6,879 bases of DNA, taken from DATDMG01 sp036518955 (GTDB lineage Bacteria; Actinomycetota; Actinomycetes; Actinomycetales; Kineosporiaceae). This document shows positions 1-5,372 of this stretch, in pieces. A program made the position numbers and the translations under genes. The notes under the pieces were generated by a model. That model saw only the letters and a list, made by a program, of their open reading frames with translations, had not been told where the DNA came from and ran no database searches. Within the stretch, counting starts at the first letter, position 1, and the number at the start of each line of letters is the position of its first letter. The stretch covers positions 1-6,879 of the forward strand of contig DATDMG010000181.1 in NCBI GenBank assembly GCA_036518955.1, given 5' to 3'.

Positions 1-1278
1 CAGCAGCAGGTGCCGGCCGCCCTCGACGATCGGCCGGCCGCCGATGACGACGGTGTCGACGTCCCCGCCGGCCGCCACCAGGGGCACCTGGGCGGCCAGG
101 GCGCCCGCCGTACGGAGCGTGTCGAGCCGGACGACGACGAGGTCGCACAAGCCACCGACCTCCAGCCGGCCGCCCTCCGGCCAGCCCAGGGCGACGTGGC
201 CGGCCGGCGCCAGCGCGTCGACCAGCTCCGCGAGGGAGAACCGGCTGCGGTGCCCGGACCGGAGCCGCTCGTGCATCTCCAGACCGCGGCTCTCCGCGAA
301 CATGTCGACCATGACGTGCTGGTCCGTGCCGAGGGCGATGGCGGCTCCGGCGTCGGCGAGGGCCCGGGCGGGGCCGATGCCGTCCGCCAGGTCCCGCTCG
401 GTGGTCGGGCAGACGCAGATCGTCGTCCGGGACTCCCCGAGCAGCACGATGTCGTCCGGGGTGACGTGGGTGGCGTGCACGGCCGTCGTCGCGGAACCCA
501 GCACGCCGTGCTCCGACAGCAGCTGGGTCGGGGTACGGCCGTAGGCCGCCAGACAGGCGGCGTTCTCGGCCGGCTGCTCGGACAGGTGCACGTGGACCGG
601 GCGCGGCGCGCCGTCCTCGCCGATCGCCGCCTCGACGACGACGTCCAGCTCCTCGGCCGGGACGGCCCGGACCGAGTGCACGGCCGCCGCCACCCGGAAC
701 GTCTCGTCGTCGCACATCATGCTCACTCGGTCGGCCCAGCTCTCGGCGTCCCCGTCGTCGAAGCGCCGCTGCACACCCTCGAGCGGGACGTCGATCCCAC
801 CCTTCAGGTAGCAGGTGTCGAGCAGGGTGAGCCGCAGGCCCGCGGCGTGCGCGGCCGCGCGCAGCGCCTCGCCCATCGCGTTCGGGTCGCCGTAGCGGGC
901 GCCGCCGGGCCCGTGGTGGAGGTAGTGGAACTCGCCCACGCAGGTGATCCCCGACAGCACCATCTCGGCGTAGACCGCGGTCGCCAAGGCTCGGAAGGTG
1001 TCCGGGTCGAGCCGGTCCGCGAGGGCGTACATCCGGTCGCGCCACGTCCAGAAGGTGCCGCCGTCGAGCTGGGTGCGGCCGCGCAGGGCGCGGTGAAAGG
1101 CGTGCGAGTGCGTATTGGCGAAGCCGGGCATGACCATGCCCAGCAGCCGGACATCGCCCGGTACCGCCTCGGCACCCACCTGGACAGCGGTGATCACACC
1201 TTCCCGGTCCTCGATCCGGACCCGGGAGGCTGGACCCGACGGTAGCCAGGCGTGCTCACACCACCACGAATTGCTCAC
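1..1278 (-). CDS. hutF: Formimidoylglutamate deiminase (HutF), C-terminus cut by window edge
   Basis: Amidohydrolase-superfamily enzyme that hydrolyses N-formimidoyl-L-glutamate to N-formyl-L-glutamate and ammonia in cytosolic histidine breakdown; HutG-type deformylase would normally act next. Seen: 426 codons from GTG at 1278, with the reading frame still open at base 1, so probably a few tens of residues are missing (family about 450). Metal-site motifs occur in the expected order: NTHSHAFHRALRG (His57 and His59), GEFHYLHH near 115-122, PVHVHLSEQ (227-235, His229 and His231), HATH (268-271), CPTTERDLADGIGP (290-303) and GTDQH (317-321, Asp319). The TTERDL and SEQPAEN signatures separate HutF from HutI and guanine deaminase. 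The start is supported by AAGGA eight bases upstream and by the near-N-terminal WLP segment. It lies 99 bp downstream of hutH on the same strand and is probably co-transcribed with it, perhaps with its own promoter. The sequence looks intact and typical in codon use. Confidence 0.95.
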   Translation of the reverse strand, partial: MSNSWWCEHAWLPSGPASRVRIEDREGVITAVQVGAEAVPGDVRLLGMVMPGFANTHSHAFHRALRGRTQLDGGTFWTWRDRMYALADRLDPDTFRALATAVYAEMVLSGITCVGEFHYLHHGPGGARYGDPNAMGEALRAAAHAAGLRLTLLDTCYLKGGIDVPLEGVQRRFDDGDAESWADRVSMMCDDETFRVAAAVHSVRAVPAEELDVVVEAAIGEDGAPRPVHVHLSEQPAENAACLAAYGRTPTQLLSEHGVLGSATTAVHATHVTPDDIVLLGESRTTICVCPTTERDLADGIGPARALADAGAAIALGTDQHVMVDMFAESRGLEMHERLRSGHRSRFSLAELVDALAPAGHVALGWPEGGRLEVGGLCDLVVVRLDTLRTAGALAAQVPLVAAGGDVDTVVIGGRPIVEGGRHLLL

Positions 1279-1286
1279 GGCGCAGA

Positions 1287-1294
1287 TCCTTCCC
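1287..1294 (-). promoter_or_regulatory. Ribosome binding site of hutF
   Basis: The minus strand reads GGGAAGGA, ending eight bases before the GTG at 1278. It is the only good Shine-Dalgarno match near the hutF N-terminus and decides the start codon. The rest of the 99-bp hutH-hutF gap (1279-1377) is noticeably less GC-rich than the genes. It contains two 6-bp palindromes, CACGTG (1336-1341) and TACGTA (1345-1350), but no clear terminator hairpin. This is consistent with hutH transcription continuing into hutF. Confidence 0.7.
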
Positions 1295-1377
1295 TACCGA
1301 AGGGCCCCACAGCGAAACGCGGCCTCGATCGCACGCACGTGTTCTACGTACAGTCTCCGACCTTTGTCGTTGCGTAT

Positions 1378-2961
1378 TCAAGAGAGCACGCCGGCAACAT
1401 TTTCCGTTGCCCGAAGGACCATGCCATGGCGGACCAGGTCCGCGACGATCTCCAGCTCCGGGGCGAGGTGCCGGTCCGGACCGGGACCGCCCACGCCGGC
1501 CTCCCGCAGGGCCGCCACCGCCGCCGCGGTGGCCGGGGCGGGACGCAGCGGCCGGCGCAGGTCCAGCGCCCGGGCGGCGGTGACCAGCTCGACGGCGAGC
1601 ACGGCCGCGAGCCCGTCGATGGCCCGGCGCAGCTTGCGGCCGGCGTGCCAGCCGAGCGACACGTGGTCCTCCTGCAGTGCCGACGACGGGATCGAGTCCA
1701 CGGACGCCGGGACCGCCAGCCGCTTCAGCTCGGCCACGATCCCTGCGGCGGTGTACTGGGCGATCATCAGGCCGGAGTCCACCCCGGGGTCGGCGGCGAG
1801 GAACGGCGGCAACCCGTGGGAACGGGCGACGTCCAGGGCCCGGTCGGTGCGCCGCTCGGACAGGCTGGCGAGGTCCGCGACGGCGACGGCCAGGAAGTCC
1901 AGCACGTAGCCGACCGGCGCGCCGTGGAAGTTGCCGTTGGACTCCACCCGGCCGTCCACCGTCACCACCGGGTTGTCCACGGCAGCCGCGAGTTCGCGGC
2001 GGGCGACGGTGGCCGCATGCTCGGCGGTGTCCCGGGCCGCGCCGTGGACCTGGGGCGAGCAGCGCAACGAGTAGGCGTCCTGGACCCTGGTGCAGTCCGG
2101 CGTCCGGTGGCTGGCGACGATCGGCGAGCCGGCGAGCAGGGCTCGCAGGTTGGCGGCGCTGGCGGCCTGCCCGGGGTGAGGGCGCAGCGCCATCAGGTCC
2201 GCCGCGAACGCCCGGTCGGTGCCGAGCAGCGCCTCGACGGACAGGGCTGCGGCGATGTCCGCCGTCCGGAGCAGGACGCCCAGGTCGGCCAGGCCGAGCA
2301 GGAGCATCCCGAGCATCCCGTCCGTACCGTTGATCAGCGCCAGGCCCTCCTTCGCCGCGAGAGTCACCGGGTGCAGGCCGGCCGCGGCGAGAGCCGCGGC
2401 GGCCGGGCGACGGTCACCGGCGGCGTCATGGACCTCGCCCTCCCCGGTGAGCGCCAACGCCACCGCGGCGAGCGGGGCCAGGTCGCCCGAGCAGCCGAGC
2501 GAGCCGTACTCGTGGACGACGGGGGTGATCGCGGCGTTGAGCAGGCCGGCGTACGCCTGGGCGGTCTCCGGTCGGACCCCGGTGCGGCCGGTCGCCATCG
2601 TGCGCAGGCGGAGCACCATCAACGCGCGGACGACCTCCCGCTCGACGTGCGGCCCGGCACCCGCGGCGTGCGAGCGGACCAGACTGCGCTGCAGACGCTC
2701 CCGGTCCGCGGTCGCGATGTGCCGGGTGGCCAGCGCACCGAATCCGGTGGAGACGCCGTAGACGGGTTCGTCCCGGGCCGCCAGCTCCGCCACGTGCGCC
2801 CGGCCGGCGGCGAGCGCGGCGAGCGCGGCGTCCGCGAGGACGACCCCGGTGCCCTCGCGGGCGACGGCGACGACGTCGGCCGGGGTGAGCGGACCGGCAC
2901 CGAGCAGCACCGGCCCGCGCAGGGAGGCCGGCGCCGGAGTGGGATCGAGCGCTGCGGGCAT
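1378..2961 (-). CDS. hutH: Histidine ammonia-lyase (HutH)
   Basis: Cytosolic homotetramer-type lyase of the aromatic amino acid ammonia-lyase family. It converts L-histidine to urocanate and ammonia, the first step of histidine use. From ATG 2961 it is 527 residues, close to the family's roughly 510. Seen: the MIO cofactor site GSLGCSGDLAPL (153-164) with Cys157-Ser158-Gly159, catalytic YGVSTGFG (Tyr68), LVRSHAAG (His98), LALINGT (Asn211), QDAYSLRCSPQVHG (Gln294, Tyr297, Arg300), SNGNFHG (342-348, Phe345) and LQEDHVSLGWHAGRKLR (Glu431). Cys in place of Ala in the MIO triad is known for streptomycete-type enzymes and does not imply loss of function. The start is uncertain. The frame is open further upstream, with an ATG at 3033 and a GTG at 3072, and none of the three has a convincing Shine-Dalgarno sequence. 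2961 was chosen because family homology starts near residue 15 (VLLGAG) and the sequence before it is low-complexity. hutF follows after 99 bp. Transcription presumably starts in the divergent 2962-3332 gap. Confidence 0.95.
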   Translation of the reverse strand: MPAALDPTPAPASLRGPVLLGAGPLTPADVVAVAREGTGVVLADAALAALAAGRAHVAELAARDEPVYGVSTGFGALATRHIATADRERLQRSLVRSHAAGAGPHVEREVVRALMVLRLRTMATGRTGVRPETAQAYAGLLNAAITPVVHEYGSLGCSGDLAPLAAVALALTGEGEVHDAAGDRRPAAAALAAAGLHPVTLAAKEGLALINGTDGMLGMLLLGLADLGVLLRTADIAAALSVEALLGTDRAFAADLMALRPHPGQAASAANLRALLAGSPIVASHRTPDCTRVQDAYSLRCSPQVHGAARDTAEHAATVARRELAAAVDNPVVTVDGRVESNGNFHGAPVGYVLDFLAVAVADLASLSERRTDRALDVARSHGLPPFLAADPGVDSGLMIAQYTAAGIVAELKRLAVPASVDSIPSSALQEDHVSLGWHAGRKLRRAIDGLAAVLAVELVTAARALDLRRPLRPAPATAAAVAALREAGVGGPGPDRHLAPELEIVADLVRHGMVLRATENVAGVLS

Positions 2962-3111
2962 GGGTCCAGCGTGGCTGCCCAGCCGGGCGGCGGAAGGAGG
3001 CGCGCCGGAGGATGCGTCCGGGATACCGGACATGCTGGACCGCCCCGGAGCACCGGTGTCATGATCGTTCACATCAGGGTGCACCGCGTCTCGCACCCGG
3101 TGGGGGGCTCG

Positions 3112-3120
3112 TGTTAAGTT
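3112..3120 (+). promoter_or_regulatory. Candidate extended -10 promoter for the cold-shock gene
   Basis: The plus strand reads TGTTAAGTT: a TGn extension followed by TAAGTT, which fits the actinobacterial TAnnnT -10 pattern. It sits in the only AT-rich pocket of the divergent gap. No recognisable -35 box is found 16-18 bp upstream. If used, transcription would start near 3127 and give a leader of about 200 nt carrying both hairpins. This is a pattern match only. Confidence 0.3.
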
Positions 3121-3157
3121 GAGGGCGGTTGCACCAGCAGTTCCCCGTACGTTCACG

Positions 3158-3188
3158 AACGCCCGCGGAGCACGTGTCCGCGGGCGTT
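3158..3188 (+). promoter_or_regulatory. Perfect 12-bp hairpin in the probable cold-shock mRNA leader
   Basis: AACGCCCGCGGA (3158-3169) and TCCGCGGGCGTT (3177-3188) are exact reverse complements around a 7-base loop, GCACGTG. There is no U-tract. It resembles an actinobacterial terminator, but on the plus strand no gene ends before it; genes on both sides point away. A role as a leader structure or attenuator for the downstream cold-shock gene is more likely than termination of a neighbour. The structure is seen directly; the function is inferred. Confidence 0.55.
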
Positions 3189-3214
3189 TACCGCATCTGG
3201 GCCTCGGCGCCGGG

Positions 3215-3234
3215 CGGCCCGGTCATCCGGGCCG
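3215..3234 (+). promoter_or_regulatory. Second leader hairpin, 8-bp stem with tetraloop
   Basis: CGGCCCGG (3215-3222) and CCGGGCCG (3227-3234) pair perfectly around the loop TCAT. It lies 98 bp before the cold-shock ATG and 26 bp after the first hairpin. In DNA this GC-rich such stems arise by chance more often, so it is weaker than the first hairpin. Confidence 0.35.
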
Positions 3235-3319
3235 GCCGCACGGCACTTGAGGTGGGACGACGACGACCGCGGCAGCCCGCGGCCGGCACCCAGGCCGACC
3301 GCGAACCGCTCCCCGCTTC

Positions 3320-3325
3320 AAGGAG
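3320..3325 (+). promoter_or_regulatory. Strong ribosome binding site of the cold-shock gene
   Basis: AAGGAG lies seven bases before the ATG at 3333, close to the ideal Shine-Dalgarno sequence and spacing. It fixes this start over the upstream in-frame extension, which stays open back to a TTG at 3129. Confidence 0.85.
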
Positions 3326-3332
3326 AAAGTTC

Positions 3333-3536
3333 ATGGCTCAGGGCACCGTCAAGTGGTTCAACGGCGAGAAGGGTTACGGGTTCATCACGCCCGACGGCGG
3401 CGCTGCCGACGTGTTCGTCCACTTCACCGCGATCCAGGCCGAGGGGTACCGCTCGCTGGACGAGAACCAGCGGGTGGAGTTCGACGTCCAGCAGGGCCAG
3501 AAGGGCCCGCAGGCGGCGAACGTCCGGGTGATCTGA
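3333..3536 (+). CDS. Cold-shock protein, CspA family (67 aa)
   Basis: Single cold-shock domain, an OB-fold that binds single-stranded RNA and DNA in the cytosol; family members act as RNA chaperones or transcript stabilisers. Seen: the full 67-residue length typical of the family, start MAQGTVKWFNGEKGYGFI with RNP1-type KGYGFI (residues 13-18), RNP2-type VFVHF (27-31), conserved Trp8 and Phe9, and an ending QAANVRVI. RNP1 has Tyr15 where the Escherichia coli CspA motif has Phe, a conservative aromatic change common in actinobacteria. Its start has a strong Shine-Dalgarno sequence. It is monocistronic: divergent from hutH and closed by a perfect hairpin 20 nt after the stop. The long structured leader suggests post-transcriptional control, but cold induction cannot be judged from sequence because many Csp paralogues are constitutive. 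No paralogue number is assigned. Confidence 0.97.
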   Translation: MAQGTVKWFNGEKGYGFITPDGGAADVFVHFTAIQAEGYRSLDENQRVEFDVQQGQKGPQAANVRVI

Positions 3537-3555
3537 CCACGTCCATCGCACTCCC

Positions 3556-3591
3556 GCAGGGGCCCCCGCCACACTCGGCGGGGGCCCCTGC
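3556..3591. terminator. Bidirectional terminator hairpin between convergent genes
   Basis: GCAGGGGCCCCCGCC (3556-3570) and GGCGGGGGCCCCTGC (3577-3591) form a perfect 15-bp stem around the loop ACACTC. It begins 20 nt after the cold-shock stop codon and lies 37 nt beyond the stop of the convergent minus-strand gene. No U-tract follows on either strand, as is usual for actinobacterial intrinsic terminators. It can form in both transcripts. Confidence 0.85.
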
Positions 3592-3596
3592 CGCGC

Positions 3597-3630
3597 TGAC
3601 CCGGCGCCGGTGTGCCACCGGCGCCGGTCA
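3597..3630 (-). terminator. Second hairpin, overlapping the stop codon of the convergent operon
   Basis: CCGGCGCCGGT (3601-3611) and ACCGGCGCCGG (3617-3627) pair perfectly around GTGCC. TGA at 3597-3599 and TCA at 3628-3630 extend the stem if C3600 is bulged. The right arm therefore includes the TGA stop codon of the minus-strand gene. Together with the 3556-3591 stem it makes a tandem terminator for the three-gene operon. Confidence 0.65.
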
Positions 3631-4365
3631 GGGCACGATCGGCGTCCCCAGCACGGCCTCGGCCGCGGACCGGTCACCGGTCACCGCGAGCCGCGGGTCG
3701 CCCAGCCCGACCCGGCGCCAGAGCAGCAGGTAGAGCGCCTCGGCGGGACCGGCGACGACCGCCCCGGCATCGGCTCCGTCGGCGCCGGCACCGTCGCCGT
3801 CACCGCGCAGCAGCCAGGACGTGCCGCCGCTCTCGTCCGGTCGCACCTCGAGCGACCGGGTCAGCGGCTCGATCCGGCCGAGCCGCACCTGCCGGGGCAG
3901 GAACATCCGGACGACCTCGTCGATCCCGTCGAGTGCCAGGGCGGTCTCGATCGGCCGGCGGGTGCCCTGGGACGCCGCGGCGTCGTGAGCGTGAACGGCG
4001 TGCTCGTGCGCCTGCCGGCGGAACCAGAAGGCAGCGATCTTCGGCGCCGGACCGAACGTCCAGCACGGCGCGCCCGGGTCGGTGGCGGCGAGCAGGTCGA
4101 GCAGCCCCCCGGCACCCTCGTCGTACCAGGCGAGCAGCGGCTCGCGACCGGTCGGCGGCGCCTCCGGCGGAGTGTTCGGGTGGCCCTCGACGATCGCGCC
4201 ACGCACCCACCGGTGGACGTTTCCGAGGTGACCGGCAAGATCATGCAGGGTCCAGCCGGGACAGGCCGGGACGGCGGCCTGCAGATCGCCGGTGGCGAGC
4301 ACCTCGCGGATCCCGACGATCGCGTCCCGCACGTTCCCCAACCGGGTCAGGGTTTCCACCGTCAC
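3628..4365 (-). CDS. Maleylpyruvate isomerase family mycothiol-dependent enzyme (DinB-fold)
   Basis: Cytosolic 245-residue protein of the mycothiol-dependent maleylpyruvate isomerase family, with an N-terminal four-helix metal-binding domain and a C-terminal sterol-carrier-like domain. Seen: PGWTLHDLAGHLGNVHRWV (36-54) with metal-ligand candidate His46, then AHEHAVHAHDA (119-129) with Glu121 and His125. This matches the His/Glu/His metal triad known from the Corynebacterium glutamicum enzyme. The C-terminal half ends in a domain with LYLLLWRR, then a TGD segment before GTPIVP. The substrate is unknown: no gentisate or other aromatic-degradation gene is nearby, so the true isomerase role is unlikely. 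GTG 4365 overlaps the upstream stop by four bases (GTGA), with GGGAGG at 4375-4370. That site is only 4 bases from this GTG but 10 from an in-frame GTG at 4359, which could be the real start. It is the last gene of the operon and is probably translationally coupled. Confidence 0.88.
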   Translation of the reverse strand: MTVETLTRLGNVRDAIVGIREVLATGDLQAAVPACPGWTLHDLAGHLGNVHRWVRGAIVEGHPNTPPEAPPTGREPLLAWYDEGAGGLLDLLAATDPGAPCWTFGPAPKIAAFWFRRQAHEHAVHAHDAAASQGTRRPIETALALDGIDEVVRMFLPRQVRLGRIEPLTRSLEVRPDESGGTSWLLRGDGDGAGADGADAGAVVAGPAEALYLLLWRRVGLGDPRLAVTGDRSAAEAVLGTPIVP

Positions 4366-5372
4366 CCCACCTCCCGCTCCATCGAGACCAGGGTGTACCA
4401 GCGCGCCGGCTTCTCCTCCAGCGCCGCGCAGGTGAGCCGCGCCGGTGGCGCCCACCACTCGACCAGACGCAACCGGTGGACGACGCCACCGTACTCGACC
4501 CGCGCCTCGAGCCACCGCTCGCCCGCTCGGGAGCCGGGACCGGAGCCGTCGGCGCGCTCGGCAGCGGTGGCCCGACCGGTGACCGGCAGGCCGAGCACCC
4601 GGACGGCGCCGCGCCGGTCGTCGTCCAGGGCGACGGCCGCCAGGTGCCCGGCGGCCTGGACGGCGGGAGCTCGCCCGACCCGGCCCCGGTAGTACGGCAG
4701 GACCAGGCGCCCGCCGTCGAGGGCCCGGACGGCGTCGACCGCCGAGGTCTCGTCGAGCCTGCCGAAGACCTCGCCCTCGGGCAGCAGGAGCAGGTTCGCG
4801 GCGAACCGGTCGCCGCCGAGGTGGGACGTCTCCCACACCTGCCGGCCCAGGCCCGACCGGGCCAGGGCTTCCGCCACCGGCCGGCCGCGCACCGCGCAGC
4901 ACACGTCGTGACGGGCATGCGTGCAGACGAGGGCGAGCCGCTGCGGACCGGCGGGGGCCTCGGCGAGCGGCTGCGACAGGTCGACGTCGAGGAGCTCGGT
5001 CTCGACGCTCCAGCCGCCCCAGTGCACCACCTCGGCGTCCGGGTCGGCGAGCGCCCAGGCGTGCCGACCGATGCTGGACCCAGCGGCGGCCCGCGGCGGG
5101 CCGGGATGCCGGCCCGGGCGCCGGACGAGCTGCACCCGCACCCCCGCGGCGTCCGCCGCGGCGGCGAGCAGCCCGGTGACCCGAGGGGTCAGCCGGCTGC
5201 CGGTGAGCCCGGCCCGACCCCAGGGGCCGGGCACCTCGACGAGCAACAGCCGGCGGGCCGGTGGTGCGGTCGCGACCGGTGTCTCGCCACGTGCGCGGGA
5301 CACGTCGGAGCAACGGTCCGCCGGCACCGCGCCGCGACGGGCGGTGGTGGGCGGGGTGCACTCGGCCGTCAC
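4362..5372 (-). CDS. Sucrase/ferredoxin-like protein (Apd1-related [2Fe-2S], thioredoxin fold)
   Basis: 336-residue cytosolic protein of the sucrase/ferredoxin-like family, related to yeast Apd1, which binds a [2Fe-2S] cluster through two Cys and two His. No enzymatic reaction is established for the bacterial members. Seen: N-terminal Cys21 followed by RARGETPVATAPPARRLLLVEVPGPWG (27-53), typical of actinobacterial members; VCTHARHDVCCAVRGRPVAE (149-168) with Cys150, Cys158 and Cys159 (Cys150 to Cys159 has the C-x8-C spacing of Apd1); then WETSHLGGDRFAANLLLLPEG (180-200). In that last motif His184 is kept, but Asp188 stands where Apd1 has the second His of HxxxH. The C-terminal 100 residues are less conserved, ending WYTLVSMEREVG. 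The name 'sucrase' is historical and does not indicate sugar cleavage. GTG 5372 overlaps the upstream oxygenase stop by four bases (GTGA) and its own stop overlaps the next gene the same way, so expression should be coupled to both. Confidence 0.9.
   Translation of the reverse strand: MTAECTPPTTARRGAVPADRCSDVSRARGETPVATAPPARRLLLVEVPGPWGRAGLTGSRLTPRVTGLLAAAADAAGVRVQLVRRPGRHPGPPRAAAGSSIGRHAWALADPDAEVVHWGGWSVETELLDVDLSQPLAEAPAGPQRLALVCTHARHDVCCAVRGRPVAEALARSGLGRQVWETSHLGGDRFAANLLLLPEGEVFGRLDETSAVDAVRALDGGRLVLPYYRGRVGRAPAVQAAGHLAAVALDDDRRGAVRVLGLPVTGRATAAERADGSGPGSRAGERWLEARVEYGGVVHRLRLVEWWAPPARLTCAALEEKPARWYTLVSMEREVG
4370..4375 (-). promoter_or_regulatory. Ribosome binding site inside the upstream gene's end
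   Basis: GGGAGG on the minus strand lies within the last codons of the sucrase/ferredoxin-like gene and precedes the GTGA overlap at 4365-4362. It gives the third gene its own initiation site in addition to coupling. The second overlap (5372-5369) has no comparable site, so that junction depends more on coupling. Confidence 0.5.

Larger units (their letters stand above)
2962..3332. other. Divergent intergenic region between hutH and the cold-shock gene
   Basis: This 371-bp gap contains no convincing gene. It must hold the promoters of hutH (leftward) and the cold-shock gene (rightward). The AT-richest pocket is around 3110-3122 and includes an extended -10-like element on the plus strand. 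Two perfect hairpins (3158-3188 and 3215-3234) and a short palindrome, CGTTC-AC-GAACG (3150-3161), lie between that element and the cold-shock start. The palindrome overlaps the left arm of the first hairpin, so the two structures could not form together in RNA. The left part may be hutH coding sequence if that gene starts at 3033 or 3072. Confidence 0.6.

Noticed and set aside
10..1245. Long plus-strand open frame (411 codons) opposite hutF
   Set aside because: It is antisense to a gene with complete family motifs. The translation is Arg/Gly/Asp-rich without recognisable domains, and long stop-free antisense frames are expected at this GC content.
1336..1350. Palindromes CACGTG and TACGTA before hutF as an operator
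   Set aside because: CACGTG also occurs inside several coding regions of this window, so it is not distinctive. The pair is noted only as part of the gap description.
2459..2467. Loss of a His after the LAPLA segment of HutH
   Set aside because: Some HutH sequences have His here and this one has Ala, but the position is variable among characterised lyases and is not one of the catalytic residues.
1252..3117. Plus-strand open frame of 621 codons opposite hutH
   Set aside because: Mirror of the hutH frame; no motifs, low-complexity composition.
3129..3332. N-terminal extension of the cold-shock protein from TTG 3129
   Set aside because: The AAGGAG site at 3320-3325 and the exact 67-residue family length support ATG 3333; the extension covers the hairpin leader.
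4366..5361. N-terminal extension of the mycothiol-type enzyme (frame open to 5361, 577 codons)
   Set aside because: The extra 332 codons overlap the sucrase/ferredoxin-like gene in another frame and have no family similarity. The GTGA junction with its ribosome site gives the family's normal length.
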